Of a stretch of DNA of 64,000 nucleotides, positions 24,763-33,279 are shown piece after piece; the stretch's first letter is position 1; each line of letters begins with the position of its first letter. Origin of the DNA: Nocardia jinanensis. GTDB taxonomy: Bacteria > Actinomycetota > Actinomycetes > Mycobacteriales > Mycobacteriaceae. The translations under genes and the position numbers were made by a program. Under the pieces are notes generated by a model that did no database searches, was not told where the DNA came from, and was given only the letters and a program-made list of their open reading frames with translations. The stretch spans positions 434,001 through 498,000 of the forward strand of contig NZ_BMMH01000003.1 of the NCBI RefSeq assembly GCF_014645735.1, given 5' to 3'.

Positions 24763-25579
24763 ACGGTCCCGCGACGATCCGGCTCCCGGTGATGGAGGGC
24801 TCTGTATCGAAGTCACATTCGATCACGGCGCTGGTGAACTCGGCCGACGGCTCGTAGAGCTCGGACAGGTTGCCGGTCAGCCAATGCGCGACACCCATCG
24901 AGCCGATGCTCGTCACACCTGCGATCTGGACAATGACGCGACCGTCTTCTACTCGACGGCCGAGGTAGCCGATATCGATTCGGTTCGTGAGGTCGGCACG
25001 GAACGGAGAGCTGTACCGGCGACCGGAGGACTTCTCGATCAGACACCAGGTTCCGTCGATGTTCTCGAAGCTCAGAGACTCGTCGGCGGCGAGGAGACTC
25101 TCCGCCACCGGAGCCGAGTCGGGGCCACAGATCACCACGGCGTCACCAGCCGGCACCTGCTCGGTATCGGAGTCGATCTCGAACCGCGTAGAGGCCAGCG
25201 ACAGGCGGGCGAGGTCGACTTCCACGCGTTCCTGGGTCGCCTGGTAACTCACGTCGAAGTGCAGATGTTCGCGCTCGTCCTCGGCTCCGGCCTGCCCGGG
25301 GATCCCGACCGCTACCCGGCCGACACCGAAGAACGCGCGTTCGGGCGGCGGGGCGTTCGTCCTGATCTGACTGATCCGGCCTTTCGTGATCCCGAGACGC
25401 TCGGCGATCTCGGTGTAGCTGAGCCCGGTTCGGTGCGCTTCTTCGATCGCCTCTCTCCGGAGCCTCGCCAGTTCGGTGGCCCGCTGCTGGTAGAGCGTGA
25501 TCAGTTCGGTGGCCAGCTGCCCACGGCGCACCGGGTCCGGATCGCTTCGGACCTCGTCGAACTCGTTCGCGCCATCCAC
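24746..25579 (-). CDS. HTH protein with C-terminal putative ligand-binding domain
   Basis: This 277-residue protein starts with a helical arm, then a sigma-region-4-like helix-turn-helix at about residues 40-72 (RREAIEEAHRTGLSYTEIAE, RLGITKGRISQIR). The rest forms a separate domain with DAVVICGPDSAPVAESLLAA near residue 150 and VIVQIAGVTSIGSMGVAHWL near 225, two Gly-rich turns after hydrophobic strands that look Rossmann-like and nucleotide-binding. I do not recognise the family by name. The GTG start has no ribosome site but lies seven bases after a TAAACT -10 element, so the transcript is probably leaderless. It is divergent from a small-protein gene. Confidence 0.7.
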   Translation of the reverse strand: MDGANEFDEVRSDPDPVRRGQLATELITLYQQRATELARLRREAIEEAHRTGLSYTEIAERLGITKGRISQIRTNAPPPERAFFGVGRVAVGIPGQAGAEDEREHLHFDVSYQATQERVEVDLARLSLASTRFEIDSDTEQVPAGDAVVICGPDSAPVAESLLAADESLSFENIDGTWCLIEKSSGRRYSSPFRADLTNRIDIGYLGRRVEDGRVIVQIAGVTSIGSMGVAHWLTGNLSELYEPSAEFTSAVIECDFDTEPSITGSRIVAGPFTTRE

Positions 25580-25586
25580 GCGTCCG

Positions 25587-25592
25587 AGTTTA
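25587..25592 (-). promoter_or_regulatory. -10 element of HTH gene, leaderless transcript
   Basis: TAAACT on the minus strand lies seven bases before the GTG at 25579. The start codon would then coincide with the transcription start. No convincing -35 hexamer is seen. Confidence 0.45.
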
Positions 25593-25599
25593 GAACGTC

Positions 25600-25629
25600 T
25601 TGACGACGGACGGGCGGCGGCAGTAAGGT
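25600..25629 (+). promoter_or_regulatory. Candidate promoter for the small-protein genes
   Basis: TTGACG (25600-25605) and TAAGGT (25624-25629) are separated by 18 bases on the plus strand, upstream of the genes at 25785 and 26059. It lies back to back with the HTH gene's promoter, so the HTH protein could control both. Confidence 0.4.
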
Positions 25630-25784
25630 CGTGTTTATACCCCCTCAACCAACGAGGCACTACACGCCCGCGGTGTTTAGCAGGGGTAAACCTTCGAGTA
25701 ATGCGTGTTCCACCTGCCCTTCGTCGGTTCTCCGACGCGCGCCAGACGTCCCTGTTCAGCACATCGAACCCGCGAGGTCGCACC

Positions 25785-26033
25785 ATGCCCGAACAACATC
25801 CCCCGCTGCCCACCCGAACCACCAACCGAGCCATGGCCGCCACGCTGCGGCTCTGGCAAGTCACCTGGTGCACGGATCCGACGATCCTCGAACAGGTCGC
25901 CGCGGGGCTACGTGAACTACCCGATGCCGCGCCACGAACCCTCCACTCACCCAGCGGTATTCGAACCGCACCGGACACCGATCCGGGCACCGCCGCGGGG
26001 ATTCCACGGCACCCGGACGATGCCGGATTCTGA
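25785..26033 (+). CDS. Small uncharacterised protein
   Basis: The frame encodes 82 residues. The first half is a likely amphipathic helix region (TTNRAMAATLRLWQVTWCTD, PTILEQVAAGLRELPD), and the tail is Pro/Gly/Asp-rich and probably disordered. GAGG lies seven bases before the ATG. It follows a candidate promoter and lies 25 bases before the Cys-rich gene, so the two are probably co-transcribed. I recognise no family. Confidence 0.55.
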   Translation: MPEQHPPLPTRTTNRAMAATLRLWQVTWCTDPTILEQVAAGLRELPDAAPRTLHSPSGIRTAPDTDPGTAAGIPRHPDDAGF

Positions 26034-26058
26034 CAACACCGATCACGGAAAGAACGAC

Positions 26059-26517
26059 ATGCCACTGCAAGGCGGGCCGGACTGCGGATGCCGAATCGCG
26101 CCCTGGATCCACACCGGAATGCTCGTACCCAAAACGTCCACGGGGCTCTACTACTGCCCGGAAAAGCTGTACTGCCTACGTGGTACCCGCCTCGAAGGCG
26201 GCCGGGTAGCCGACCACTGGCGAAACGTCCCCGGTGAATGCCCCTGGATCGGAATGAAAGTCATCGACAGTCCGGCGTGCGAATGCGGGCGCGGACCGTG
26301 GATCGATCTCCGGCAGCTACGAATCTCTCTCCGCAAGAACCTCATCGGACCCGTGACCGCTATCGGCTGCCCGGGGCTGTGCCCGGGAACGCTGGTCCCG
26401 GTTGTGGACGATCGGGTAGCCGATCATCCACGCGACAGCAGCACCCGATGCCCCTGGTCCGGTACCCGGATCGTCCCGATCGGCTCTCCCCCGCCACTGT
26501 TCCCACCAACGCGCTGA
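26059..26517 (+). CDS. Duplicated cysteine-rich protein, putative zinc-binding
   Basis: The protein has 152 residues built from two copies of one module. Copy 1 (about residues 7-67) reads CGCRIAPWIH ... YYCPEKLYCLRGTRL ... VADHWRNVPGECPWIGMKV. Copy 2 (about 72-140) reads CECGRGPWID ... GCPGLCPGTLVPV ... VADHPRDSSTRCPWSGTRI. Each copy has a C-x-C, PWI, two later Cys, GT, VADH and CPW-x-G in the same order, so each could hold one metal ion. GGAAAG six bases before ATG 26059 decides the start. I do not recognise a named family, and the duplication is seen directly in the sequence. Confidence 0.65.
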   Translation: MPLQGGPDCGCRIAPWIHTGMLVPKTSTGLYYCPEKLYCLRGTRLEGGRVADHWRNVPGECPWIGMKVIDSPACECGRGPWIDLRQLRISLRKNLIGPVTAIGCPGLCPGTLVPVVDDRVADHPRDSSTRCPWSGTRIVPIGSPPPLFPPTR

Positions 26518-27024
26518 GCTACAGGCATCGGATGAGTCGGCCGCAAATGCACAGGTCGTGCCATCAACAGTCCGGATTGTGCAATGGAGACATAAAAGCT
26601 CTTACAAAACGTGTCGTGCGCACAAACTTCGGTCGATTACCGCCGCATCGGCTATTTGCAATAAGCCGCTCCAGCATGGTTGGCCGCGCCGATACCAGCA
26701 TGTGATTCGGCGCTTGTATAACCGGGGCATCTGTCGCGTGCGGTCCCACCGACGTCCGGAAGACTGCCGCTGTGCTCACGTATCGAGAGCGACCTCTCCT
26801 GCGACCTGTATTCTCAAAATCCGGACGCAGCGCGAATTGACTACGATATGTCGGCACTGTGTGGTTGCACGCGCCGGGTTCACCGGCAGGAGACCGTGTC
26901 GACCCCCTCGAAAATCGACCGGGGAACCCGCCGGGCTACGGAATATCGCCCGGCGGCCCGGTGTGAGGAACTCATGTTCCGACAGTGGTGCTCCCTCGCC
27001 GAGCCGGTTCGCGGACGGGCAGTC
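26518..27024. other. Gene-free, lower-GC stretch
   Basis: About 500 bases hold only short frames without ribosome sites. The base composition is lower in GC than the flanks, with runs such as cttacaaaacgtg. No tRNA, repeat or IS end was recognised. It is probably decayed or acquired DNA. Confidence 0.45.
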
Positions 27025-27726
27025 TTACGCTGGGCCGTCGCGAAGTTGTTCATTGATCAGATCCACCGCCGCGCGCACGACGACTCGGTCCTTTTCCTTC
27101 TCCTCTTCGGACAGGCGGCCATAGGGTAGTGACTGGTCGGGTGGCGCCCAATCCCGGTTTCGGTCCAGCCAGGCAATATGAACTTGTTCACTCGCGTCCT
27201 CGACGAACCCGGCCCGGGCGGGGTCACGGCCGGCGAGGTGTTCGTCCAGGGCAAGCGGTAGCGCCACTTTCGCGGATTCCTGATTCTCCCGCCGATAGTC
27301 GAGAGGCAGGTCGCGATAGTCGGTATTGGCGATATCGACCTGGTCTGTGCCGTGCGCTGTTATCCACTCCTGATCATCTCGCACCTGTTTGGGCCGTTCC
27401 TCGTAACGTCCGTCGTCGCGCAGCCGCGGTGCGCGCCATTCGTTGTGCAAGCGAGATGCCAGCTCCTCGGTCAGCTCGTCTCGACGCGCCGCCGACAGGC
27501 TTCCCCGGCCCTGAGCGCGAGGCCGCGCGGCAATATCGGGCTGATCGCCGAAATCCCGGTCCATTGTTCCGGGTATCGCACTGTCTTCCCGACCCATTGT
27601 TCTGCTCGCATCCAGCGCAGAGTCGGCGGCCCCCCGAGTTGGTGACTCGTGTATACGGGTGACGCCCGCTGCAGCATTCATCAATCGGTGCAGAACTTCT
27701 TTTACTACATTTGGCAATCCGGCCAT
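27025..27726 (-). CDS. RyR-like domain protein
   Basis: This is a 233-residue soluble protein. The first 75 residues are low complexity. Two halves follow that resemble RyR repeats as found in bacteria. The first has LHNEWRAPRLRDDGRYEERP and VDIANTDYRDLPLDYRRENQ. The second has VHIAWLDRNRDW followed by LPYGRLSEEEKEKDRVVVR, which matches the H-x2-W ... PY-x2-L-x-EEK-x-KDR core of the ryanodine-receptor repeat. In bacteria such domains are thought to sense nucleotide-like ligands, but no activity is proven here. AGGA lies seven bases before the ATG. It lies alone in a low-GC accessory stretch. Confidence 0.6.
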   Translation of the reverse strand: MAGLPNVVKEVLHRLMNAAAGVTRIHESPTRGAADSALDASRTMGREDSAIPGTMDRDFGDQPDIAARPRAQGRGSLSAARRDELTEELASRLHNEWRAPRLRDDGRYEERPKQVRDDQEWITAHGTDQVDIANTDYRDLPLDYRRENQESAKVALPLALDEHLAGRDPARAGFVEDASEQVHIAWLDRNRDWAPPDQSLPYGRLSEEEKEKDRVVVRAAVDLINEQLRDGPA

Positions 27727-28498
27727 GAAGATCCTGATTTCGTAGTCGTCCGGGCGATGCCCGAGATACTCGGAGCGGAGGGGGTGATTGCCGGCCCCGG
27801 GCCGACTCGCTGCACCAGACGATGAGTGGCCGGATACTGCTCACTACTCGGCCTGAACCCGACCGGCCCCGGGTCCGGGGCCGGGGATCGTGCCGAACCG
27901 CCGGACGATCACACGAACCGTCGACAGCTCGGGTCGTTCGGGTAGAGAGACCGCGATATCGTTCCCGCCCGGTCGTTGCGCGGGCGCCGCATCGACACAT
28001 TCGGCCGACTCGCAGTGCATCCGCGCACGGCGGCGATACGGTGCGACACCGACGTGGCGTCACACGAGATGATCAACAGCTCAGGACATAGCGCTCATCA
28101 ACTTCCCTGGTCAGCGTGATCCGAGATTAACCAGCGGCTCGCTGCCGAGATAGGTGCCCAGGGGCCAGACTTCGCGAAGAGCCCAGTGCAGATTGCACAT
28201 GAGATGCGTTGGTGCCCTGTGGGTCTCGCCTACGCCGTTGGTGCGCTCACCGCTCGTGCCCAGAGGTCTCCCACACCTCCGCGCCTTGCCGCGAGATGAA
28301 GGTGGAGCGCGTCGAAGCCGAGTTCGGCATGATGGCGACATGGCTGATGGGTGTCCCGGATACCGGGCCGACGAATTGCTCGGCCGGCTGGACGGGAGCA
28401 TCGTGATACATCCGGCACTCACTGAGCTCGTAGGACCAGAGATTGCGATGCTGAACGGCTTCACCGACAGGCATTGGATGTGCTGGCCCCTGATCGGG
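27727..28498. other. Gene-poor degenerate stretch
   Basis: These 772 bases contain short frames on the minus strand (28247-28474 and 28111-28464) whose translations look protein-like in patches but break frame and lack ribosome sites. I could not assign either to a family. They may be remnants of one decayed gene. Confidence 0.4.
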
Positions 28499-29047
28499 TC
28501 ACCGACGGTCGGTATCGCCGACCCCGACCCGGTTGGCGCGCTCAGCTAGGGCAGTAAGACCCAGGTGGGCGTCGGCTTTACAGCACACGATTTTGCCCTT
28601 GTGCTTCTTCGAGCGGCCGAGTATTCCGGCGTCGGCCAACTCGGTGAGGGCACGGTGGGCGGCGACAGCCGAGACGCCGTACCGAGTGGCGGCCGATTCG
28701 GTGGTGAGTACGGGGTGTGTGGACAAGTCCGCGAGGATCTTCATGACGACCGCATCGCGACGGGCTAGGGCGGGACTGGTGCCCCGTCGGCGACGGTGCT
28801 CGACCAGGCGTTGCAGGAGTTGATCACCAAGTGCGGCGGCGTCTCGGGCCAGCCGCACTCCGGTCTGCGCTGCCTGCTCGGCGGCCTGGGCGAACCCGAT
28901 GACCCACTCATCGGTGTATGGTTCCGGATCGCGGTAGGAGGTCAGGCCCGCCAGATAGACGTCGGTGCGCGCGGCGAACACGGCACTGATCGGGACCAAC
29001 GTGTACCGCAGGGCATCACAGCGCCTCCAGGTATGGAGGCTCTGCAC
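28499..29047 (-). pseudogene. C-terminal remnant of a Fic family protein
   Basis: The 182-residue frame matches the part of a Fic protein after the active-site loop: YTLVPISAVFAARTDVYLAG and LTSYRDPEPYTDEWVIGFAQ, then the helical linker and a C-terminal winged helix (SAATRYGVSAVAAHRALTEL). In intact proteins this follows HPFxDGNGRxGR, which carries the AMP-transfer catalytic His. Here that motif and all upstream Fic sequence are missing, and I could not find it in any minus-strand frame to 29200. The GTG at 29047 is only the first possible start. The remnant lies next to tRNA-Asn. Confidence 0.65.
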
Positions 29048-29441
29048 CGCGCCCAGGACGATTCGTGGTCCCGCAGGCGTCGCCGGCGACCCCAGCCGGG
29101 CGATCGTCGGGGCGGTAGCGGAGCCGAATTCTCCCAGTTCGTATACGTCGCCCCACCCACGTAACCAGCAATCAGCTCCCGAACCCGACCATCATCGAGA
29201 CGACGCATCCGCCCAGCTGAACCCACCGGCTCGACCCGAAGTTCGGGACCGTCGGCCTCCGGGATGGTTCGAACTGATCGGCGTCGGGCCCACACCTTCA
29301 GGGGCACGAACCCGCGAAGAACGATCACCATGTCGTTCGACTGAATGGAAGTTCGGCGCGGAAACTTTGCTGCGTTTTTGGTGATCGGCCGAAAATAACA
29401 GCAGGTCAAGCCTTACTATCGGGCTCGACCTGCTGTTCGTG
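29048..29441. other. Region between Fic remnant and tRNA-Asn
   Basis: No intact gene is seen. The frame of the Fic remnant stays open to about 29190 but has no Fic motifs there. The right part holds the hairpin at 29397-29437. Confidence 0.45.
29397..29437 (-). terminator. Terminator hairpin of tRNA-Asn
   Basis: AACAGCAGGTC and GACCTGCTGTT are perfect inverted repeats. Inside them AGCC and GGCT extend the stem past one mismatch. It begins four bases after the tRNA 3' end on the minus strand and is followed by ATTTTC. Confidence 0.75.
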
Positions 29442-29514
29442 CTCCCCCAACTGGACTCGAACCAGTAACCTGCCGATTAACAGTCGGCTGCTCTGCCAAT
29501 TGAGCTATAGGGGA
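29442..29514 (-). tRNA. asnT: tRNA-Asn (anticodon GTT)
   Basis: The 73-base gene folds as a cloverleaf. The acceptor stem pairs TCCCCTA with TGGGGGA, the anticodon loop reads CTGTTAA with anticodon GTT, and the T arm contains GGTTCGAGTCC. CCA is not encoded. It lies upstream of the Rv2342-like gene and dnaG as in mycobacteria (asnT). tRNA 3' ends are common integration sites, and here the 3' end faces the accessory region at 24.6-29.4 kb. Confidence 0.95.
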
Positions 29515-29712
29515 TTGCTCCCGGCCTCGCCCGTACCGGGCTGGCCGAGAGGAAACTTTAGCGTATGGGTGGGCACGCGCCCAAATCGCGGGGTCGAACC
29601 GGTGGGGGCGGCGAAAACGGGGCCCGAGCGGCAGGTGGGAGTCGGATCGACAGGTGTCGGTGCGGTCGGGCAGGATAGGTCAGCACGGACTACCGGGAGG
29701 AGCTCCACCCAT

Positions 29713-29961
29713 ATGCTGCGGTTGATCATCGGTATCGCTGCCGGTTATGTACTGGGCAGTAAAGCCGGGCGGGCGCGCTACGAGCAGATCAGTGCGAGTG
29801 CGCGCGCGGTCGCGGGAAGCCCGGTGACCCGCAAGCTGGTGCAGATGAGCCGGCAGCGCCTCTCGGACAAGTTGAGCACCCAGCCGAAACTGGAGCCGAT
29901 GGAGCCGCTCGACGAACGCACCACCGTGATGGTGCCGCACGATCAGTTGCGGCGGCGCTAG
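29713..29961 (+). CDS. Small conserved protein of the dnaG locus (Rv2342-like)
   Basis: The protein has 82 residues. It begins with a hydrophobic Gly/Ala stretch (LRLIIGIAAGYVLGSKAGRA) that can insert into a membrane, then RYEQISASARAVAGSPVTRK and a charged tail. The G-x-V-LGSKAGRARYEQI motif is shared by small proteins that lie between asnT and dnaG in mycobacteria. GGGAGGAG lies about 10 bases before ATG 29713. The frame is convergent with dnaG, with six bases between stops. The function is unknown. Confidence 0.75.
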   Translation: MLRLIIGIAAGYVLGSKAGRARYEQISASARAVAGSPVTRKLVQMSRQRLSDKLSTQPKLEPMEPLDERTTVMVPHDQLRRR

Positions 29962-29967
29962 ATAGGT

Positions 29968-31899
29968 TCAGGCAGCGCCGAATTCGTTGTTGCCCATGGC
30001 CTGTTCGAGCAGACTCTTGCGGTACTGCTCGAGGGCGACGAGATCGGCGAACAGTGCCATATAGGTCTCCGGCTCGTCCACCGAGGAGACTCGGTGCAGT
30101 CGTGATTTCAGTTCGGCGATCTGCCGGCCGACCAGGACCGCCTGGGCATTGGCGAGGACACCGGTGATGAACCGCGGGATATCGGCGGTGGTTTTCACCG
30201 GCAGCGGCTCACTGGCCAGTTCGGAGATCAGGGCGCGCAGTGTGAGGTCGTCGGTGAGTTCGCTGATCGTGCCCACCCAGTCCGCGCCCGACAGCCCGGC
30301 CGATGCTCCCCCGGCTTCGGCCATGAGAACGCGCACCGCGATATAGGCGGGGTGGGTGAAGGCGTCGGCTTCCAGAGCGTCGAATGCCGGGCCCGCGATC
30401 TCCGGGTACTGTAGTCCGGCGGCGAGGGCTTGGCGCTGGGAACGCAGCACCGGATCGCGGGGATCGGGACGAGCCGCCGACTGGGAAGGGACCACCCCGG
30501 ACTGCTCGGCCCGGGGTGTGCGGGTGGGCGGGGCGGCGGCCGCGCCGCGCAGCTTGCGGGCCTCCTCGTCGACCCGGCGGTACACCAGCTGCGGATCCTG
30601 CCAGCCGGTCCATTCGGCCAGCTGGGTGGCATAGCGTTTGCGCAGGCCGTGATCCTTGATCTGGGCGACGATGGGAACCGCCCAGCGCATCACCTCGACC
30701 TGGCTGTCATAGGTGAGGGCGCGTGTGCGGCTGTCCTCACGTTTCGCGATCTCCTGCCGCAGCGCGAAGTCGAACAGCGGCTCACGGCGGGCGACCATAT
30801 CGCGCAGGGCGGCGTCGCCGGAATGCTGGCGCATCTCGCACGGGTCCTGGCCGTCGGGTGAGACCACCACGTAGGTCTGCCCGGCCACCTTCTGATCGCC
30901 GAGGAACGCTTTGAGGGCGGCGGCCTGACCGGCGGCATCGCCGTCGAAAGTGAAGATGATCTCGCCGCGCCAGAAATTATCGTCCATGAGCAGGCGGCGC
31001 AGGATCGCCAGATGGTCGTCGCCGAAGGCGGTGCCGCACGCGGCGACGGCGGTTTTCACCCCGGCCAGATGCATGGCCATCACATCGGTGTAGCCCTCGA
31101 CGACCACGGCCTGATGCCCCTTGGCGATCTCCCGTTTGGCATGTTCGAGACCGAAGAGCACCTGAGACTTCTTGTACAGCAGGGTTTCCGGGGTGTTGAC
31201 ATACTTGCCCGGCATGGTGTCGTCTTCGAAGAGTTTGCGGGCGCCGAAGCCGATCACATCGCCGCCGAGATTGCGGATGGGCCACAGCAGCCGCCGGTGG
31301 AACCGGTCGATCGGGCCACGCCGGCCCTGCCGGGACAGACCCGCCGCCTCGAGTTCCTTGAAATCGAAGCCCCGGTTCAGCAGATGCTTGGTGAGGACAT
31401 CCCAGCCGTCGGGGGCGTAACCGCAGCCGAACTGAGTCCACGCGGCCTCGTCGAAATTGCGCTCGGTGAGATATTTGCGCGCGACAGTGGCATCGGGGCC
31501 GCGCAACCGCTCGACGTAGAACTCGTGCGCGGCGGCATTCGCGGCCACCAGCCGGGACCGGGTACCGCGGTCACGCTGGACCGAGGTCCCGCCGCCCTCG
31601 TAATTGATCCGGTAGTTGAGCCGGTCGGCCATCTGCTCCACGGCTTCCACGAAACCGATGTGCTCGATCTTCTGCAGGAAGGCGTACACGTCGCCGCCCT
31701 CATTGCACCCGAAGCAGTGGAAAAGTCCGTGGTTGGGCCGCACGTGGAAGGACGGAGACTTCTCGTCGTGGAACGGACACAGGCCCTTCATCGAATCCGG
31801 GCCGCCCCGTTTGAGCGCCACATATTCGCCCACCACATCCTCGATCCGGACGCGCTCCCGAATGGCGGTGATATCGCGAGCAGGTATTCGTCCGGTCAC
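29968..31899 (-). CDS. dnaG: DNA primase
   Basis: This 643-residue protein has the full length of actinobacterial DnaG, which makes RNA primers at the replication fork with DnaB helicase. The N-terminal zinc domain has CPFHDEKSPSFHV and FHCFGCNEGGD (three Cys and one His). The catalytic TOPRIM core follows with VVEGYTDVMAMHLAG (the catalytic Glu) and FTFDGDAAGQAA (the DxD metal residues). The C-terminal helicase-binding domain ends NNEFGAA. The GTG at 31899 is the only good start. It is followed upstream by dgt with 64 bases between, in the same order as in mycobacteria. Confidence 0.97.
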   Translation of the reverse strand: MTGRIPARDITAIRERVRIEDVVGEYVALKRGGPDSMKGLCPFHDEKSPSFHVRPNHGLFHCFGCNEGGDVYAFLQKIEHIGFVEAVEQMADRLNYRINYEGGGTSVQRDRGTRSRLVAANAAAHEFYVERLRGPDATVARKYLTERNFDEAAWTQFGCGYAPDGWDVLTKHLLNRGFDFKELEAAGLSRQGRRGPIDRFHRRLLWPIRNLGGDVIGFGARKLFEDDTMPGKYVNTPETLLYKKSQVLFGLEHAKREIAKGHQAVVVEGYTDVMAMHLAGVKTAVAACGTAFGDDHLAILRRLLMDDNFWRGEIIFTFDGDAAGQAAALKAFLGDQKVAGQTYVVVSPDGQDPCEMRQHSGDAALRDMVARREPLFDFALRQEIAKREDSRTRALTYDSQVEVMRWAVPIVAQIKDHGLRKRYATQLAEWTGWQDPQLVYRRVDEEARKLRGAAAAPPTRTPRAEQSGVVPSQSAARPDPRDPVLRSQRQALAAGLQYPEIAGPAFDALEADAFTHPAYIAVRVLMAEAGGASAGLSGADWVGTISELTDDLTLRALISELASEPLPVKTTADIPRFITGVLANAQAVLVGRQIAELKSRLHRVSSVDEPETYMALFADLVALEQYRKSLLEQAMGNNEFGAA

Positions 31900-31963
31900 G
31901 GAGTCGAGTCTAGGCCAGCGGGGCCACGCCAGAACCCGAGCACCCTCACCGTGGTGTGCCCGC

Positions 31964-33214
31964 TCACCACTGAAGAGTGGCGGCGATGCGTTCGAGGCGG
32001 CTCTCGGTGTAGGAGGCGATCTGGTCGACGATCACCCGCACCCGGGCGCTGTCGTCGGTCGCGGCATCCCACCAGGGCAGCAGCAGGGGGTCGAGCGCGG
32101 CGGGGCCGGTGGCCAGCAGATGTTCGGCGACGGCGGTGAGCCTGTCACGCTGCTCGGCCTGGCGCAGTTTGTGGTCGGGATCGGACATGACATAGCGCAG
32201 CGCCACCGTCTTCAGCACCGCGACCTCGGCGGCCGCCACCGGTGGCACGACCAGGTCGGCGGAGTAGCGGGCCAGCGGTCCGGGGCAGGTCTCGCGCGTC
32301 GCCACGACCGCCGCGTTCGCGAACCTGCCGACGAGTTCGCTGGTGAGCCGCTTCAACGCGACCGAACTGGTCAGGGTGCCGTCGTAGACGAAGACATCGG
32401 CCACCACCGGCAGTTCGGAGAGCCGCTGTGCGGCGGCCACCAGATCGTCGACCGAGAGGCCGCGGTGCTGCACATGCCCGAGTTCGGCGAGCGCCACCCG
32501 CTCCACCGGGTCGGCCAGGGCCCGCAGATCGATACGCCCGGCGAGGATGCCGTCCTCCACATCGTGCACCGAGTAGGCCACATCGTCGGACCAGTCCATC
32601 ACCTGGCATTCCAGGGCCGGCCGCCGATCGGGGGCAGCTTTGCGGACCCAGGACAGCCGGTCGGCGTCCGCTTCGTAGGCGCCGAATTTGCCACCGGCCT
32701 CGGTGCGGTGCCAGGGGTATTTGATCGCGGCGTCGAGGGCGGCGCGAGTGAGGTTGAGCCCGACGCTGCCGCCGTAGGAGTCGAGCACCTTCGGTTCGAG
32801 GCGGGTGAGGATCCGCAGATTCTGGGCGTTGCCCTCGAAGCCGCCGAAATCGGCGGCGAAGATATCGAGTGCTTTCTCCCCGTTGTGCCCGTAGGGCGGA
32901 TGGCCGATATCGTGCGCCAGACCCGCGAGTTCGGCCAGGTCGGGATCGCATCCGAGACCGTCGGCGATACCGCGGCCGATCTGCGCGACCTCCAGCGAAT
33001 GCGTGAGCCTGGTGCGCGGGGTGTCACCGTCGCGGGGACCCATCACCTGCGTCTTGTCGGCGAGGCGGCGCAGGGCGGCAGAATGCAGCACTCGGGCACG
33101 GTCGCGCGCGAATTCGGTGCGGTGGCCGTTGCCGTGGGCGCCGGCACCGGCCAGGCCGGCCGTTTTGGGCGCCTCGACGACCAGGCGTTCGCGATCGTGC
33201 TCGGTGTAGATCAC
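31964..33214 (-). CDS. dgt: Deoxyguanosinetriphosphate triphosphohydrolase-like protein
   Basis: This 416-residue HD-domain protein of the dNTP triphosphohydrolase type cuts dGTP or other dNTPs into nucleoside and triphosphate. The metal-binding His-Asp residues are in [15 protein letters not shown] and [18 protein letters not shown], with the later Asp in [15 protein letters not shown]. The GTG at 33214 is chosen because [10 protein letters not shown] matches the normal N-terminus of the family. It lies directly upstream of dnaG, as in mycobacteria (Rv2344c-dnaG), and is probably co-transcribed. Confidence 0.93.
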   Translation of the reverse strand: MIYTEHDRERLVVEAPKTAGLAGAGAHGNGHRTEFARDRARVLHSAALRRLADKTQVMGPRDGDTPRTRLTHSLEVAQIGRGIADGLGCDPDLAELAGLAHDIGHPPYGHNGEKALDIFAADFGGFEGNAQNLRILTRLEPKVLDSYGGSVGLNLTRAALDAAIKYPWHRTEAGGKFGAYEADADRLSWVRKAAPDRRPALECQVMDWSDDVAYSVHDVEDGILAGRIDLRALADPVERVALAELGHVQHRGLSVDDLVAAAQRLSELPVVADVFVYDGTLTSSVALKRLTSELVGRFANAAVVATRETCPGPLARYSADLVVPPVAAAEVAVLKTVALRYVMSDPDHKLRQAEQRDRLTAVAEHLLATGPAALDPLLLPWWDAATDDSARVRVIVDQIASYTESRLERIAATLQW

Positions 33215-33279
33215 CGCACCCAGTCTGCCACCGGGCGGTGACCGATCGGGATGTTCGACGGCACCGGCGGGTGAAGGGT

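Noticed and set aside
26558..27124. Plus-strand frame over the low-GC stretch
   Set aside because: It overlaps the end of the RyR-like gene on the other strand, has no ribosome site and no recognisable segment.
28111..28474. Minus-strand frames ending LNLGSR and SGHER
   Set aside because: Protein-like patches exist in two frames but neither has a start signal or a known relative, so they are reported only as degenerate DNA.
29397..29437. Hairpin as an attachment site or small RNA
   Set aside because: Its position just after the tRNA and the following T-run fit a terminator better, and no second copy of the tRNA end was seen.
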